Assembly: GCA_022225965.2 (NCBI GenBank)
Contig: JAKJXP020000005.1
Location: 434,001 to 498,000 of the forward strand
Origin: Diatrype stigma
Lineage: Eukaryota; Ascomycota; Sordariomycetes; Xylariales; Diatrypaceae
Direction of reading: 5' to 3'
Length of the DNA: 64,000 nt
A model generated the notes under the pieces. The model was not told the DNA's origin. It saw nothing but the letters and a program-made list of their open reading frames with translations, and ran no database searches. Below are positions 10,514-22,767 of the stretch, in pieces. A program made the translations under genes and the position numbers. Within the stretch, counting starts at the first letter, position 1; each line of letters opens with the position of its first letter.

Positions 10514-11821
10514 ATGGCCTGCCACGCCGATTCTGCACCACCACCACCCGTCGTCATCGACCACCAAACGGACAGCCTATTCTACCGCCTGCCGCAGGAG
10601 CTGCGGGACCAGGTTTACGCGCACCTATTCGCGTCGACGCGGCTGTCGCGCGGCATGCGGCACACCACGCGAGTGCGGCCCGACCCGCACGCGCTCGCGG
10701 TGCTACGGACCTGCCGCCGCGCGTACCACGAGATCGGCGACACCTGGATCGGGCGCGTGACCTTCCACTTCGAGGGCCCCGCCGACATGCTCGACGCGCT
10801 CACCACCCTGCCCGCGTCTCCTCGCACGAACTCGACGACGACGCCGCTGCTCGCGCAGATCCGCCGCGTGCGCGTCGGCGCCCGCAAGCTCGAGCTGGGC
10901 TTCCCGGGGGGCAGCAAGTTCCGCGCCTGCTACGGGCTCGCGTCGGCGCTGAAGCTGCTGCCGCCCGGCCTGGACCTCGACGTCCTGACGGTGCTTGGCA
11001 GCAACGGCGGCGGCGACGAGGGCAGCAGCCTGCGCCACGACTACGAGACCCTCGACGAGCTGGTCCGCCATGGGAGCGGCTGGCGCGAGCTGCGCTTCGC
11101 GAGCCCGAGCTCGGCGCTGTTGGGCTATGCGAACGTCATGCTGAATGTCTTGGTGGATGACGACGACGACGATGATGATGGCGGCGCAGGTGCGCAGAAA
11201 AGGCGCCGGTTCTGGCGCAAGCCGCAGCCGTACCACTGGCGGAGGACGCTGATCGATCGCGATGGGGAGGCGTCGGGGCCCGAGGTCACGATCTATAGGT
11301 CGGCGCAGCCCGGGCGGGGGTGCGGCGGCAGCGGCGGCGGCAGCGGCGGCGGCAGCGGCGGCGGCAGCGGCGGCGGCAGCGGCGGCGGCGCTGGAAGCGT
11401 CTTAGACGAGAGGACACGCGAGACGTACGAGCAGGAGGTTCCGCAGGGGCGGCTGGCCATGGAGGATTTTGGGATCTGGGGCGACAAGGTGCTGCTCGCG
11501 GCCGGCGAGCGGGATAAGGAGATGATGATTGTGGTGAAGAGAGGGGGCGGAGTTGGAGGCAGGAGAAGGAGAGGGGCCGGGGCTGGGGTCGGACTGGTCG
11601 ACTGCGCGGAGAAAGAAGGTTCGCCGTTCATCCCCGGCGATATCCGCCAGGAGATGGGCGGCATGTCCTGGGAGGCCATACGGCGTGACCATATCGACGC
11701 GCTGGAAGAGCTGCACGTGGACGAGGACGGGGTCGAGACGGATTCGTACGTCGATGTCGACGACTATGTTTGGCCGACTTTACCACCGCAGCCTACCATG
11801 AACATTTACGCGGGAATATGA
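10514..11821 (+). CDS. F-box-like fungal protein with Gly-Ser repeat
   Basis: A single-exon, 435-residue, GC-rich gene with an ATG in good context. After a Pro-rich leader, LFYRLPQELRDQVYAHLF (about residues 22-39) followed by LRTCRRAYHEIG resembles the F-box/2EXR-like N-terminal helix bundle common in fungal proteins of unknown function. The middle holds an eight-residue Asp run (near residue 215). Then comes a (GGGS)n tract encoded by a 12-bp tandem repeat (11323-11391), a Gly/Arg-rich patch and an acidic C-terminus. If the F-box reading is right it would be an adaptor of SCF ubiquitin ligases, but the signature is weak and no substrate-binding repeats are seen. It is the last clean gene before the transposon nest, about 460 bp from its border. 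Confidence 0.65.
   Translation: MACHADSAPPPPVVIDHQTDSLFYRLPQELRDQVYAHLFASTRLSRGMRHTTRVRPDPHALAVLRTCRRAYHEIGDTWIGRVTFHFEGPADMLDALTTLPASPRTNSTTTPLLAQIRRVRVGARKLELGFPGGSKFRACYGLASALKLLPPGLDLDVLTVLGSNGGGDEGSSLRHDYETLDELVRHGSGWRELRFASPSSALLGYANVMLNVLVDDDDDDDDGGAGAQKRRRFWRKPQPYHWRRTLIDRDGEASGPEVTIYRSAQPGRGCGGSGGGSGGGSGGGSGGGSGGGAGSVLDERTRETYEQEVPQGRLAMEDFGIWGDKVLLAAGERDKEMMIVVKRGGGVGGRRRRGAGAGVGLVDCAEKEGSPFIPGDIRQEMGGMSWEAIRRDHIDALEELHVDEDGVETDSYVDVDDYVWPTLPPQPTMNIYAGI
11323..11391 (+). repeat. 12-bp coding tandem repeat (GGGS)n
   Basis: About five and a half units of GGCAGCGGCGGC in frame inside the F-box-like gene, giving a Gly-Gly-Gly-Ser linker-like tract. Units are nearly identical, so copy number is probably polymorphic. 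Confidence 0.9.
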
Positions 11822-12279
11822 TGTGGAATTGTGGAGTTGGAGGTCACGTTGGAGAGCCATATCATGATTCATGCTGGCTTTATACGGATCTTTGGTGTCT
11901 GATTATTTAGGACGCTGTAGAATTTATTAATAATATTTTCGTTAATGATCGAGCTACGATATTACTCCGCTGCCTTGTTAAGACTCAAAAGGATTGTAGT
12001 TAGTGTCGTGCCCGCCATTTATCGACTGTCGGTCTATGGGGATTCGAAATATATATGGTCCCAAGGGTGTATCGAGCATTCTAAGCAAGTATAAAACTCC
12101 CTGTATTATTCTAGTTCTTGTCTTGTCTTGTCTTGTATGTCATTTGGTTATGGTCAGAAAGATACCAACTTGCCCATATTAATAGCTCGATGTAGCCTAG
12201 AGAAATCATTTCCGAGCTAGACGGATCTTCCTCTTTCTCGTAGGGCTGGTAGAAATGCCAATGGCCCAATGCTTTTCGA
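11822..12279. other. Intergenic flank with (TCTTG)4
   Basis: Normal-composition sequence between the F-box-like gene and the outer retroelement. It contains four TCTTG units (12116-12135). No gene is recognised. Confidence 0.6.
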
Positions 12280-12284
12280 ACCTT

Positions 12285-12470
12285 TGTGGATCCGGGCATT
12301 CCCCATAATGCCAAGAATCGGAAAATCGGAGTATAAAATTCTAGCAGCTTAAAGCGCATAACTGTAATTAGCTTTAATTTAATAACCAATTCGGACCTTT
12401 AATATAATCCTAAATAAATTGCTAATAACAGTAATTCCTTAAGAATTCGAAAAACCGGATGCAAAAGCAT
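12285..12470 (+). repeat. 5' LTR of Gypsy copy A
   Basis: Pairs with 37939-38124 and with both LTRs of copy B. The outer ~40 bp keep Gs and Cs that are A/T in the matching part of the 3' LTR, while the inner end is AT-shifted. Confidence 0.92.
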
Positions 12471-13697
12471 AAATAACTATTTTTATAAGCTAACGCTAAT
12501 AATGCAAAATTTATCTTATTTTTTTACGAATTCTTTCCGATAACCGACAATAACAGAAAATAACGCCAATACGAAAGAATAACCTAAGGGCGTTCCGGCC
12601 TAAAGCGGCACTTTCGCCGAATTCCTTACGGATACGAAAGCCGCCTAAAAAAACGGCATATTATACGAACTTTTCCATAGAAAATTCGAAAATATCGAAT
12701 AAAGAAATACCTTAATAAAAAACAATTTATAATTCCTAATGGACGAAATAACGAAAATAACCGCATATTTCGATTTTAAGCCTAAAGGCAAAAAAATTAA
12801 AACGCCGGATTAATAATTTCGTTAAAAAAACAAATGAATTTAATAATAATAATAATAACTTACGTTTAATATAAAAAAAACGGTTACCGCCGGTAACGCA
12901 AAATCGCTAATTAGTTTTTATAAACCGGCCGAAATCGATTAAAATCGATACATGCCATATACGTAACGTTTATCCCATTATAGCGAATAACGAATAAAAA
13001 AAAAGATTAATATGGCATATATATTATTTATTATAAGTTACGTTTAAAATTCGTAACAGAAACGAATAAAAAAAATATGGCCTTTGGTTATATTTCCGAG
13101 CGATACCGCGGAAATGGGCCATACCGAAGCGAAAAATAAAATAACGATATTTTTAAATCTCCGTTTAATTTAAGCCGATAATTAAGTTTTAAAAAAGCTG
13201 AAAAAAATTTAAAAACGTTTTTTAATAATATTGGTTTTATACGATTTTTAAACATAACGCGTTATAAGCGAATTTATAGGCGATTTTTAATAAATAAAGA
13301 TTTATTCTAACCGGAGGTTATTTTATAAAGATAATGTAATACGGAAATTATGTCCAGAAATTCAGGCTTAGGAAATACCTTAAACGTTTTCGCCTGCAAT
13401 TGGTCGGATCCGTTACGTTTGCTTTAGCGACTGGTCGAATTAGCTAGTTCCGTTTTGCCAGTTAATTAATCTTTACCCTTTATAAGTATTATATATAAAT
13501 AATAATAAAACCTATTTATTTTATACATACGGCTAATAATATTATTACATTTTCGGATTTTATTTAAATTTACTTTAATTTATTCGTAATTTGTTTCGAT
13601 TTGTTTTAATTTATTTATAATCTTTTCGTAATTTGCTTTAATTTATTCGCATATTTTATTATATTATTAAACCATTCCAGTTTTTTTTAAAAAATTT

Positions 13698-13935
13698 TTC
13701 ATTTTTTTCTGCAATTTATCCGTAATGCATTACGATTTTTTCATTTTTATCCGTAATTTATTCGCAATGTATTACGATCTTTTTATTTTTATTCGCAATT
13801 TATTCGTAATATATTACGACTTTTTTATTTTTATCCGCAATTTATTCGTAATGCATTACGATTTCTTTATTTTTATTCGCAATTTATTCGTAATGCATTA
13901 CGGCCTTTTCGAGTTTTATATATAACTTATTCGTA
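13698..13935 (+). repeat. 42-bp minisatellite, L arm
   Basis: Four 42-bp units and a partial fifth, each with ATGCATTACGAT followed by a T-rich run and TTTATTCG. Because 42 is divisible by three, it gives a spurious 14-residue periodic frame on the plus strand. Confidence 0.85.
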
Positions 13936-14349
13936 ATACGTTACGGTTCTTTCGAATTTTACGCGTAACCTATACATAATTTTTTTAAGTTTTATATATA
14001 ACCTTTTCGTTATAATATAACGCATTATAGATTTTTCGAAACTTATTTGCGGCTTATATGTAGTTTTTTCGAATCTTATTAATATAAATCATTTTACGAA
14101 TTTTAAGATTTGCTATATTTATTAATAATTTTAATTATTAAATTAATTTATTTATAAACGATATTCGTATATTTCTATTTAAAAATGCCTTTTTTGTTGC
14201 AATTATATTTTATAAAAAGTATATATATTTATATTTTTATTTCGAATTGGTATTAACTTTATTTTATTATATAGGCATTTTATTTTTATATCGCAATAAA
14301 TAATCTTTTTCGTATTACTTTTAAATATGCGGTTTTTTAATTTCTTAAT

Positions 14350-14836
14350 TCTTTCCAGTTTGGTTTTTTTTAATTAATTCTTTTCTAGCCAGCTTCTTTT
14401 TAGCCAGCTTTTTTTTAGCCAGTTTCTTTTTAATTAGCTTTTTTTTAATTAATTCCTTTTTAACCAGTTTCTCTTTAGTTAATTCCTTTTTAGCCAGCTT
14501 TTTTTTAGCCAATTCCTTTCTAACCAGCTCCTTTTCAGCCAGCTCCTATCCAGCCGGCTTCTTTTTAGCCAGCTCTTTTTTAGTTGGCTTCTTAATTTCT
14601 GGCTCTTTAATAGCCGGTTTCTTTTTAATTAATTTCTTTTTAATTGGTTCCTTAATAGCTGGCTTTTTAATAAATGGCTCCTTAATAAATGGCTTTTTAA
14701 TAAGTGGTTTATTAATTTCTGGCTTATTAATTTCTGCCTTCTTAATAGCTGGCTTATTAATCTTTAAATTTTTAATAGCTAGCTTTTTAATTTTAGCCTT
14801 TAATCCATTTTTATTCGACTTTTTATTCTTTAGCAA
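14350..14836 (-). pseudogene. Lys/Pro/Glu-rich repeat ORF relic, L arm
   Basis: A minus-strand frame, open for 96 codons from 14836 and continued past one stop, made of repeats such as IKKPAIKEP and KKELAKKK. It is highly basic and low-complexity, perhaps a disordered tail of a Helitron accessory protein. I do not recognise a family. Confidence 0.45.
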
Positions 14837-15999
14837 TTTAATTACGCCATTTATTTAAATCCAATTAACGTCGTATAAATTTAATTTATAAAGTATTTAA
14901 TAATATGTATTATCGTAATGGATAAATTTAAAATAATTTATTTCGTATAGCTGCTGCTTATTTTAAATAGCATATTATTTAACGAAACTACCGGTTACGG
15001 CGACGTTATTAAAAAAAGCCGTCGCAAATTCCGATATTATTTAATTTACGGGCCAAATTAAATTTTAATAACGATACGTTTTAATTAAATTTAAAAAACA
15101 AATCGACATTATAAATTCCTTTTTAAATTTAACTTTATTTTATTCCTAATTACCATTTATTTTTTTCATTTTCTATTATTTTAAGCTTTTTAAATCCATT
15201 AATAAAATAATTTTCCAATTTAATATTGCCAAAAATACGGTTATGCCAATATATCCAGCTTATTTTTTTGCCGTTTTTATTATCCTTTAATCCGATTATG
15301 GCATTATTTATTTTTTAATTGCATAATAAGCCGCATAATAAGCCGCATAATCGCTTACTTAATTGGACTATTCGAATTATTCGTATTTTTATTTCGATTG
15401 GTTATTACGTAACGCCTAAACGTATATCGATATTAATATCAAAATTAACGCCATAATTTTTTTAATTATAACATATTAATTTTAATTATAATTTATAGGC
15501 TTCTTTCGATTTTTCGTTTCCTTTACCTTTTAAGCGAATTCGAACGCAAAAACGAAAACGATTCCGAATATATAATTATGCGTTTTTTCGAATAGTTAAA
15601 CATAAATAACGACAACAAATTCGACTTTTAAAATATCGTGATTTCGACGAAAAGCCGGTATAATACAAAAGTAACGACTAAGAATTTGCGTTATTTCCTA
15701 AAAACGCAACTATTAAAAGACGATTCGACGAAGCCTTAAAAACGGAACAAATATATTTTTATCCGCGTTATTAATATAAATAATTTAACATTAAATTATT
15801 AAACATAAATATTTGTATTACTTATTAAATAAAAAATAATAAAAAATTAATAAACGAACCTTTTTATTTTTTTATTGGCAATAATTTAAATTTTAACGAT
15901 ATTTCTTTTTAATTTATTCCGCTTAAAATAATCGAAAAGCTATTTATTATAAAAATTTATATTATAATTAATATCTTTATTATTCGTTTTATTATTATA

Positions 16000-18900
16000 T
16001 AATTTAATTAATTAATTAATTTTTTATAAATTCGCAATTAATAATATAAATATACGAAACATATTATGCATTTTTTATGCGATATTAATAAGGTATATAA
16101 CGAATTGCCTTTATTTTTAAAACATTTCGACATAATTCTTTTTCGTTTTAAAAATACCGATAATGTTTTAAAAATAAAACGTTAATTTCGCCGGCGGTTT
16201 CGTATTCGTTATTAAGCTATATATATATGGCTAAATTTTTTCTTTATAAATTATCCGGATTATATAAACTTTATATTAAATTATTATAACTTATTTTAAT
16301 TACTTAAAAATGGTAATATTTACGATTTATTTAATATTTACGAAACGAATAAAATATATATAGCAATAAATCCGAATACGAATCCCGTAAATAAAATTAT
16401 TTTAAAAAATATTAATACATGCAATAAAACGACGGTTTTTAATTTATTTATTAAAGCATTTAAATTAAACCGCTTAAAAGAAAATAATAAAAATAATCCG
16501 TTGTTTTTAAAACCGAATATACCGTTATAAACAATTTAATTAAACGTTATTTATTATTTTTTAATACTATTTATACGGCAAATCCCTTTTAATAAATTTA
16601 ATTAATTTTGCGTTTTATTTTTTTTTGCATATTTTACATTTTATCCTTATAATAAGGCCGATTTTATTAAGTTTCGGCAACGTATTATTAAATATTAAAA
16701 CTATTTTAATTATGCTATGCGTTAAAAAAATAATCGCTTTGCTAAACATTATACCTTTCGATATATTACATTAAATACTTTAATACGTAGGCAAATCCGT
16801 AATTATAACCGTTATTTTACGAATAAGGAATTTAATTCGCCCATTTTTAAACGCTAATTATAAGAAGCTTTTAAAAATCCGAATAAGCCTAAGGCATAAA
16901 TTATTCTTAACCGTATTATCCGATTTACAAATATTATTAAAAACATTCGTTCTTTTTAATATAAGCATCGGCAAAAATTAAAAGTTTTTTTTTATTGCTT
17001 AAAGCTGCCGTTTATATTTATTACTTTAAATCCGATAGATTTTTATTAATAAAGTTTATACCGTTATATGCTTAAATTTAACCGATAAAAGCAATTAAAC
17101 GAATATAAACGAATAAGCTTATTTCGGCGCTTATTACGTAAAAATCCTTATATTGCTACGTAACATTTTTTTTTTCGGATTACCTTATTTCGAAAAATCG
17201 TATTAACGGAAAAATTTAATTTCGGCAATTTTTGGTATTATTTCGAATAATAAAATCGTAATAACGATTACGTTTATGGATTATATAGGTTTAAAAATAA
17301 CCTCTTTCCGGATATGAACATATAAAAAGGTCGGAATATATACGCCAAAATTTGGAGCTACCATATTATTGCCATAAATCCTAAGCCTTAAAAAATCGGC
17401 CGTAACGGTATAAATAATAATCCGCTATGCATTAATCCTTTTTATACGAAGCTTACGTAATAATAATTAAATAACATCGTAAATCGCTATTAGCGTTATA
17501 AGTATTTTATTACGTATTATTTCCGGATTATTAAAAAAACAATTAACGAAGTTCGGAAAAAAAGCGAAAAATTGCCAAATTCCGTTTGCCGCTTTAATTT
17601 TCCATACTTTATATAAAACGAATCTTACGTTATTAAAATAAAAAATAAATCCTGATAATTATTTAATACCGTATGTAATAATACCTATTTTAATTAATTT
17701 AACTTATTAATAATTATGTCGTAATTAATTAATATAAATATTTTTCCATATATTAATAATGCGGCTATTATTAATTATGCAATCAAATATTACGGCAAAT
17801 CCGAATAATAATTTGCTATATATGTTTAAATTGCCTAATTTATTTTGCCGTATATAATTAATAATAACCCTATGCTTTCGTTTATTCTTAAGCTTATAAA
17901 TAAGCTTATCGAAAAAAGGAATTATTTTGTTTAAAAGGTTTATTATTATTTATTACAACTCTTTTTATAAAAAAATAATCATATAATACGTAACGTCGAT
18001 TATTGCCTTCCTAAAAAGCATATTCGAATCCTAAATCTTAATAGCGAAAGCGATAAGGTTAAAAAAAGCGCTACAGCTTAAAAAAAATATAAACAAAAAG
18101 ATATACATATAAAATACGTTTCGTATTTCGAATTTATTAAATGCTGGAATTTCAAAAGTTAGGATTTTAAGAAATAATATATTATTAATACGTAACTTAA
18201 AGTATTAAATTATTTTTTTCGTTATAAGCTTATTCGAACTTATTAATAATTTTTTAACTTTTATCGAATAAAGCTATTATTAAACCATTTTTATCGCTAT
18301 ATTAACGAATTATTAATTAATAACGAAATTAAATTTAATAATTATGTCGTAATATATATATATTATATGTAACATTATATTTATAAAAATAATTATTACG
18401 ATACGATTAGCCGAAAAAATATTTAGCCCGATAATAAAAAATTCAAATCTGGCCTAAATAATGCGAATAACATTATTTTAAAAAATTAATAACATATTAT
18501 TCGAATAATATTAAATTTCTTGCCCGAATAAAAAAACGTTAAATTGCTTAGCCGCCGTAACATTAATATTAATTACGATTAATTCTTTTATATTAATCGG
18601 TACGTTTATGAAAACTTCGCTAGCGGTAGCTATTAAAAAAAGCGCCGCAAAAAACATTCCAACGATTACGATATTAAAAACTTATCATTAAATATGATTA
18701 AAACCTTAAATTCCGAATAACGAATTATATATAATACAGTAATTAGTTATTATTAAAGCTTTTTTATCGGTAACCAGTTAAAATAATTATTATTATACGT
18801 TAATAGCGATAATAAAACTAAAAAGTTTTATTTTATTAAAATTATATCGTTATATTTTTAACAGCTATTTATAATAAGCAAATCGTTCGTAATTCGAATT

Positions 18901-20160
18901 ATTTTAATTGGCGTAATTAATAATCAAATTAGCGGCCAAATATTGCATTTTTTATTTCGCTTATTTATTAATAGCAAATATAAGCCTTTAATAAAAAATG
19001 TTAATTTATTAAATACTTTATAACGGCGTTTTCATAGCGTTTACTTTTTTATTATTAACGAAAAAAACATATTCGGCTTATAAAACCTAAGCTAAATTAA
19101 TCGGCGGCTTTAAAAATTTTTTCCTAATTGCCGCAATAGCTATTTTAGCGGCTTAAATATATTGCTTATCGGAAATTTCTTTTAATTATTTCCCGTTATA
19201 AATAAACCGTTATATGCTTTTAAATAATTAATTAAATATTACGACATTATTAAATACGGGTTATATAAAGCCTTTAAATATTCGGTATTTTTTATTATTA
19301 TTTAATGCCAGCAAGGATCCGAATAAATCCGATTTTATAAAGCCTTATTAAAGTTATAACAACTTAAGATTTCTGCCGCTTTTTGAAAATTATTAACGTT
19401 TAAATGCGTTATAAAGCTTTTTTTTATCGAAATTGCAAACTTTAATAATGCTATATGCATTTATTTTATTAAGGCTCGTATTAATTAATATAACCATAAT
19501 TATATAATACGGCTTATAAATTTAATTATTTAGGTTTATGCTAAACATAAAGGATTTAATATAAATAAGGCCGTTTTTTTTTAATGTTAGCAACCTTTTT
19601 AAAAGCTTTTTTATTTGCATTAAATACCGGATTATGTTAATACGTAACTTATAAAGCCATATCGGTCTTATAAACGGAACTTAAAATACGATATACGATA
19701 TTTCTTGGATTTAAAGCTTAAACGTTATAAATAATATTCCGGAAATTATTATAATAGCTTTTAATAATTATATTAACCCGGCATTTATTAATTCGAATAA
19801 CCGCGAATTTCGTAACGATTAAAGTAAGGCTATCGTATTTATTTTTCGGATTCGACAAAACTTTATCGTAAAAAGTATTACCTATTATCGAAAATAATTT
19901 TTTTTGCTTATTATATATGCCATTATAATACATAAATTTTAAAGCGTTACTTTGCGTTAAATAATATATAATATTTCGAATCGTAAATTTATTATTAAAC
20001 TATTATATATGGCCGTTTTTAAAATGTTTACATTATAAGGCTTAATATTCGATATTTTATTTAATCGCGGCCGTTTTTATTACGAAAATAATTATCCGCC
20101 TATGCAAATAAAACTTAACGATTATAATATCCGTTTAAAGCATGTTTTAATTCGGCCCTT
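16000..20160 (+). pseudogene. Helitron RepHel (HUH Rep + Pif1-type helicase) relic in L
   Basis: Read across frames, the Rep part contains a Helitron_like_N-type segment (about 16900-17300) in which the HUH motif reads Tyr-Val-Tyr at 17269-17277, exactly what CAC/CAT to TAC/TAT changes give. The helicase part shows a Walker A remnant at 18802-18828 (N-S-D-N-K-T-K-K-F, Gly codons turned to Asn/Lys). It also has a motif II region before 19090, NILLIGNFFxLFPV (near 19150-19205), a QQGSE segment (near 19310), and the C-terminal AYAxxIHKxQ motif at about 19905-19960. Rolling-circle transposition by Rep nicking and Pif1 unwinding is the known role of the family. Many stops make it inactive. The 5' limit is approximate. 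Confidence 0.82.
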
Positions 20161-21039
20161 ATATATAATTCATTTTCGGCAATTCCTTATTTATTAATTT
20201 AATAGCAATAATTTTAATAATAACAATTTTTTATAGCATTAACTTTATTTCGTAAAAAACTTTTAAATACAAATATAATAGCTTTTTTTTTATTACGGCA
20301 ATTTCTTGTATTCTTTATATTTTTTTAGCCTAGTTTTACGTTTTTTTTTTATTTACGAATATATATTAAGTATTTCGCCGCCTTATAATTATAACCGTTT
20401 ATTTTTAATTTAAATCGTATATGGCTTGGCCGTAATTAAATTAATGTTTTCGTTGTAAATATTTGGCCTATTATTCTTTTTGATTCGGAATTTTGCGAAT
20501 ATGTTATTTTTAAAAATATATATTTTTCCTAATATTTTATAATTTCCGTATTCATGTCTTATAATATTGGCTCCGGAAATAAACCAATAGCCATAAAACG
20601 GCCATATATAATAAACGTTAGCTTTATATTATTAATACGGCGTAATATTGGGTTATTTATAAGCTTAAATATATAAGGCTATTTTGGCATTTATATTAAT
20701 TAATAAGAAATGCATAATTTTGCCTATAAAAAGGCCGACTTTAATAATTACGTATATTTCGTATGTTTATGCCGGCGATTTTTTATTGGTCGTATAAATC
20801 GAAAATAACTAGGGCCCGATTATTACATCCCAAAACTTAATATCCGTAATATTCCATTTAATAAATCGTTTTTAAGCCATTCTTATTAAAAACGTAATAA
20901 TTAAATAAAACAATGCTTATATGTTATTAATATGCGATTTATATAAATACGTATAATAAATACATACCTAAATAAAAATAACATTTAATTTAATTAATAC
21001 CGCAAATTCTTTATAAAAACGATAAAGCTAATAAGGTAT

Positions 21040-21300
21040 AATAAGAAAAAATATATCGATTGGCTTTTTAAGAATATCGGTAATTTGCTTAATACTGGCA
21101 TGATTAATAATAATTTAAATAAGCTTTTGGTTTTTTTTAAGCGTACGATAAAATAGGTTTTTTTCGATACTGGAAATAAAAATATTACGAATAAGCGGCT
21201 TAAGTTTTTAATAATGGCTTTTATTATTAAAAATGGAAATATACGAGATTCGACAAACCAACTCTTATATTTTTTCGTCCTTAATTATATTAATAGCAGG
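21040..21300 (+). pseudogene. Unidentified coding relic downstream of RepHel, L arm
   Basis: Reading KKYIDWLFKNIGNLLN onward gives about 85 codons with few stops. The mirrored copy at 24217-24438 (minus) is open for 73 codons and matches in protein sequence. Conservation of the frame between copies suggests a real second gene of the element. No family is recognised. Confidence 0.4.
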
Positions 21301-22071
21301 TCGTAATTTGCGGTTATTCATAATAGCTATTACGTACGGAAAACTTAATTTAAGTAATAATGTATTAAAAACGAATTAAAGCTGGCGAATAAAATAAAGT
21401 TGCTACATAAAAGGTTAAAGCTTAAAAATTAAAAGTATTAAATAAAAAAATTCACCTTATATATTATAATAGGTTTGGCTTATTTAAATAACTTATAATT
21501 ATTTTATTTAAGGCATATATTATATTTGCTATATTGCTATAATTAAGGAAAATGCTAATTATAATTATTAAAGCTTATTTATATAATACCTATAAGCCAG
21601 ATTTTTAGCCAGACCTAATTAACCTACCTATAAGCCAAATTTTTAATTAAACCTAATTTATTTGCTTACTTATTATACCTTTACTGCTAGGTCGTTTCCT
21701 TTCGAAAAGTTCATTTTATATTATCGCAATAGCTTATATATTATTCGTTTTAGTCGTCGTTATTTATAATTATGTCGTCGCATTCCGTTATTTATAAGCA
21801 TTACGATATAGGATTATTCGGTAACTTATTAATTGCAATCCATAATAATAAAATTTCTTAGCGCCAAATTATTAATCATTACGTTTTTTTTATCGATAAA
21901 ACCCTTATTTTTAATTACGACCTAAATATTAACCCTTATTTTATAAGCAATAGCGATGGATCTTTTCGTAATATTAAGATACTTAATTATATAAATACGG
22001 CAACCTTTAAAATTCGAATTATCGAATTATAACTTGCCTTAAATTAAAATTTTTTTAACCGCTACGAAAAG

Positions 22072-22160
22072 AAAAAAAAGGTACGGCCTTACGTAAGCTT
22101 CGGGAACCTTTTTTTTTTTTCTCCGAATCAAAAAAATTTCCCGCGCGGGGCGATTTTTTT
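22072..22160. other. Paired hairpins at the S border
   Basis: Two AT-armed palindromes stand side by side: AAAAAAGGT...ACCTTTTTT (22072-22120) and AAAAAAATT...GATTTTTTT around a GC-rich CCCGCGCGGG core (22130-22160). They lie about 50-100 bp before an internal TAACCGGAGG terminus. Helitron 3' ends carry a hairpin, so this may mark an element end, which is inference. Confidence 0.55.
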
Positions 22161-22539
22161 GGAGTTGCTGGATTATTTTACTTATTTATTTTTTGGGTTG
22201 GCATAAAATATTAAAACCTAATCGGAGGTTATTTTATAAAAATGGTATAATACGGAAATCAAATCCAGAAATTCAGGCTTGGAAAATATTTCGAACGTTT
22301 TCGCTTATAATTAATCGTTTCCATTATTATAATTCTTTGTTTAGGATTATATTAATTATTAATAACTTAAGCCTTATAAATAATGCCTTTCGTTAACCTT
22401 TTTTTAAATTCAAATGCAATAATTTAATATAATTTACCGCATAAATATAATTCGTATTTATAGCCCTTTTAATTATTCTGTCGCTAAAAATCGCGAAAGT
22501 ACGAATTCCATCTTTTTTAGCTTACGGGAAATAAAAAAT

Positions 22540-22767
22540 ATGGTTCGTTTATTAAATGCTCGGTCGAAAGTCCGTATTTTAAATAAAGCGTATAATATTC
22601 GTATTTACGCAAAGCATTTAGCCTTTTATTATCCATGGATAGTCGTAATTAAAAGGCGAAATCCAGAAACGGCTAGAACCGCATTAATAATAATTATTAA
22701 AAAAGGGGCTATTAAAAAAAGAATTATTAAAAAGGGAACTAGCAAAAGCGGCTTTAAAAGAATATAA
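22540..22767 (+). pseudogene. Short conserved frame in S
   Basis: 75 codons containing RILNKAYNIRIYAKHL, FYYPW and a Lys-rich end. The inverted block S' keeps the same frame, nearly the same sequence and a stop at the matching place (32883-33101). It could be a fragment of a larger protein of the element. I do not recognise it. Confidence 0.45.

Larger units (their letters stand above)
13308..22050 (+). repeat. L arm: 8.7-kb Helitron-bearing unit, plus orientation
   Basis: Starts TAACCGGAGG, preceded by TTATTC. In order it holds a 42-bp minisatellite, a minus-strand Lys/Pro-rich frame, the plus-strand RepHel relic (16000-20160), and further coding relics to the junction with S. It is the inverted partner of 23474-32176. 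The boundary with S is accurate to a few bases only. Confidence 0.8.

Noticed and set aside
10703..11236. Long minus-strand frames inside the F-box-like gene
   Set aside because: Shadows of a GC-rich gene in other frames; they carry no motifs. The same applies to antisense frames within UBA4, the transporter and the aminotransferase.
13725..13925. 66-codon frame with 14-residue repeats as a protein gene
   Set aside because: It is the translation of a 42-bp minisatellite in RIP-degraded DNA; the periodicity comes from the repeat length.
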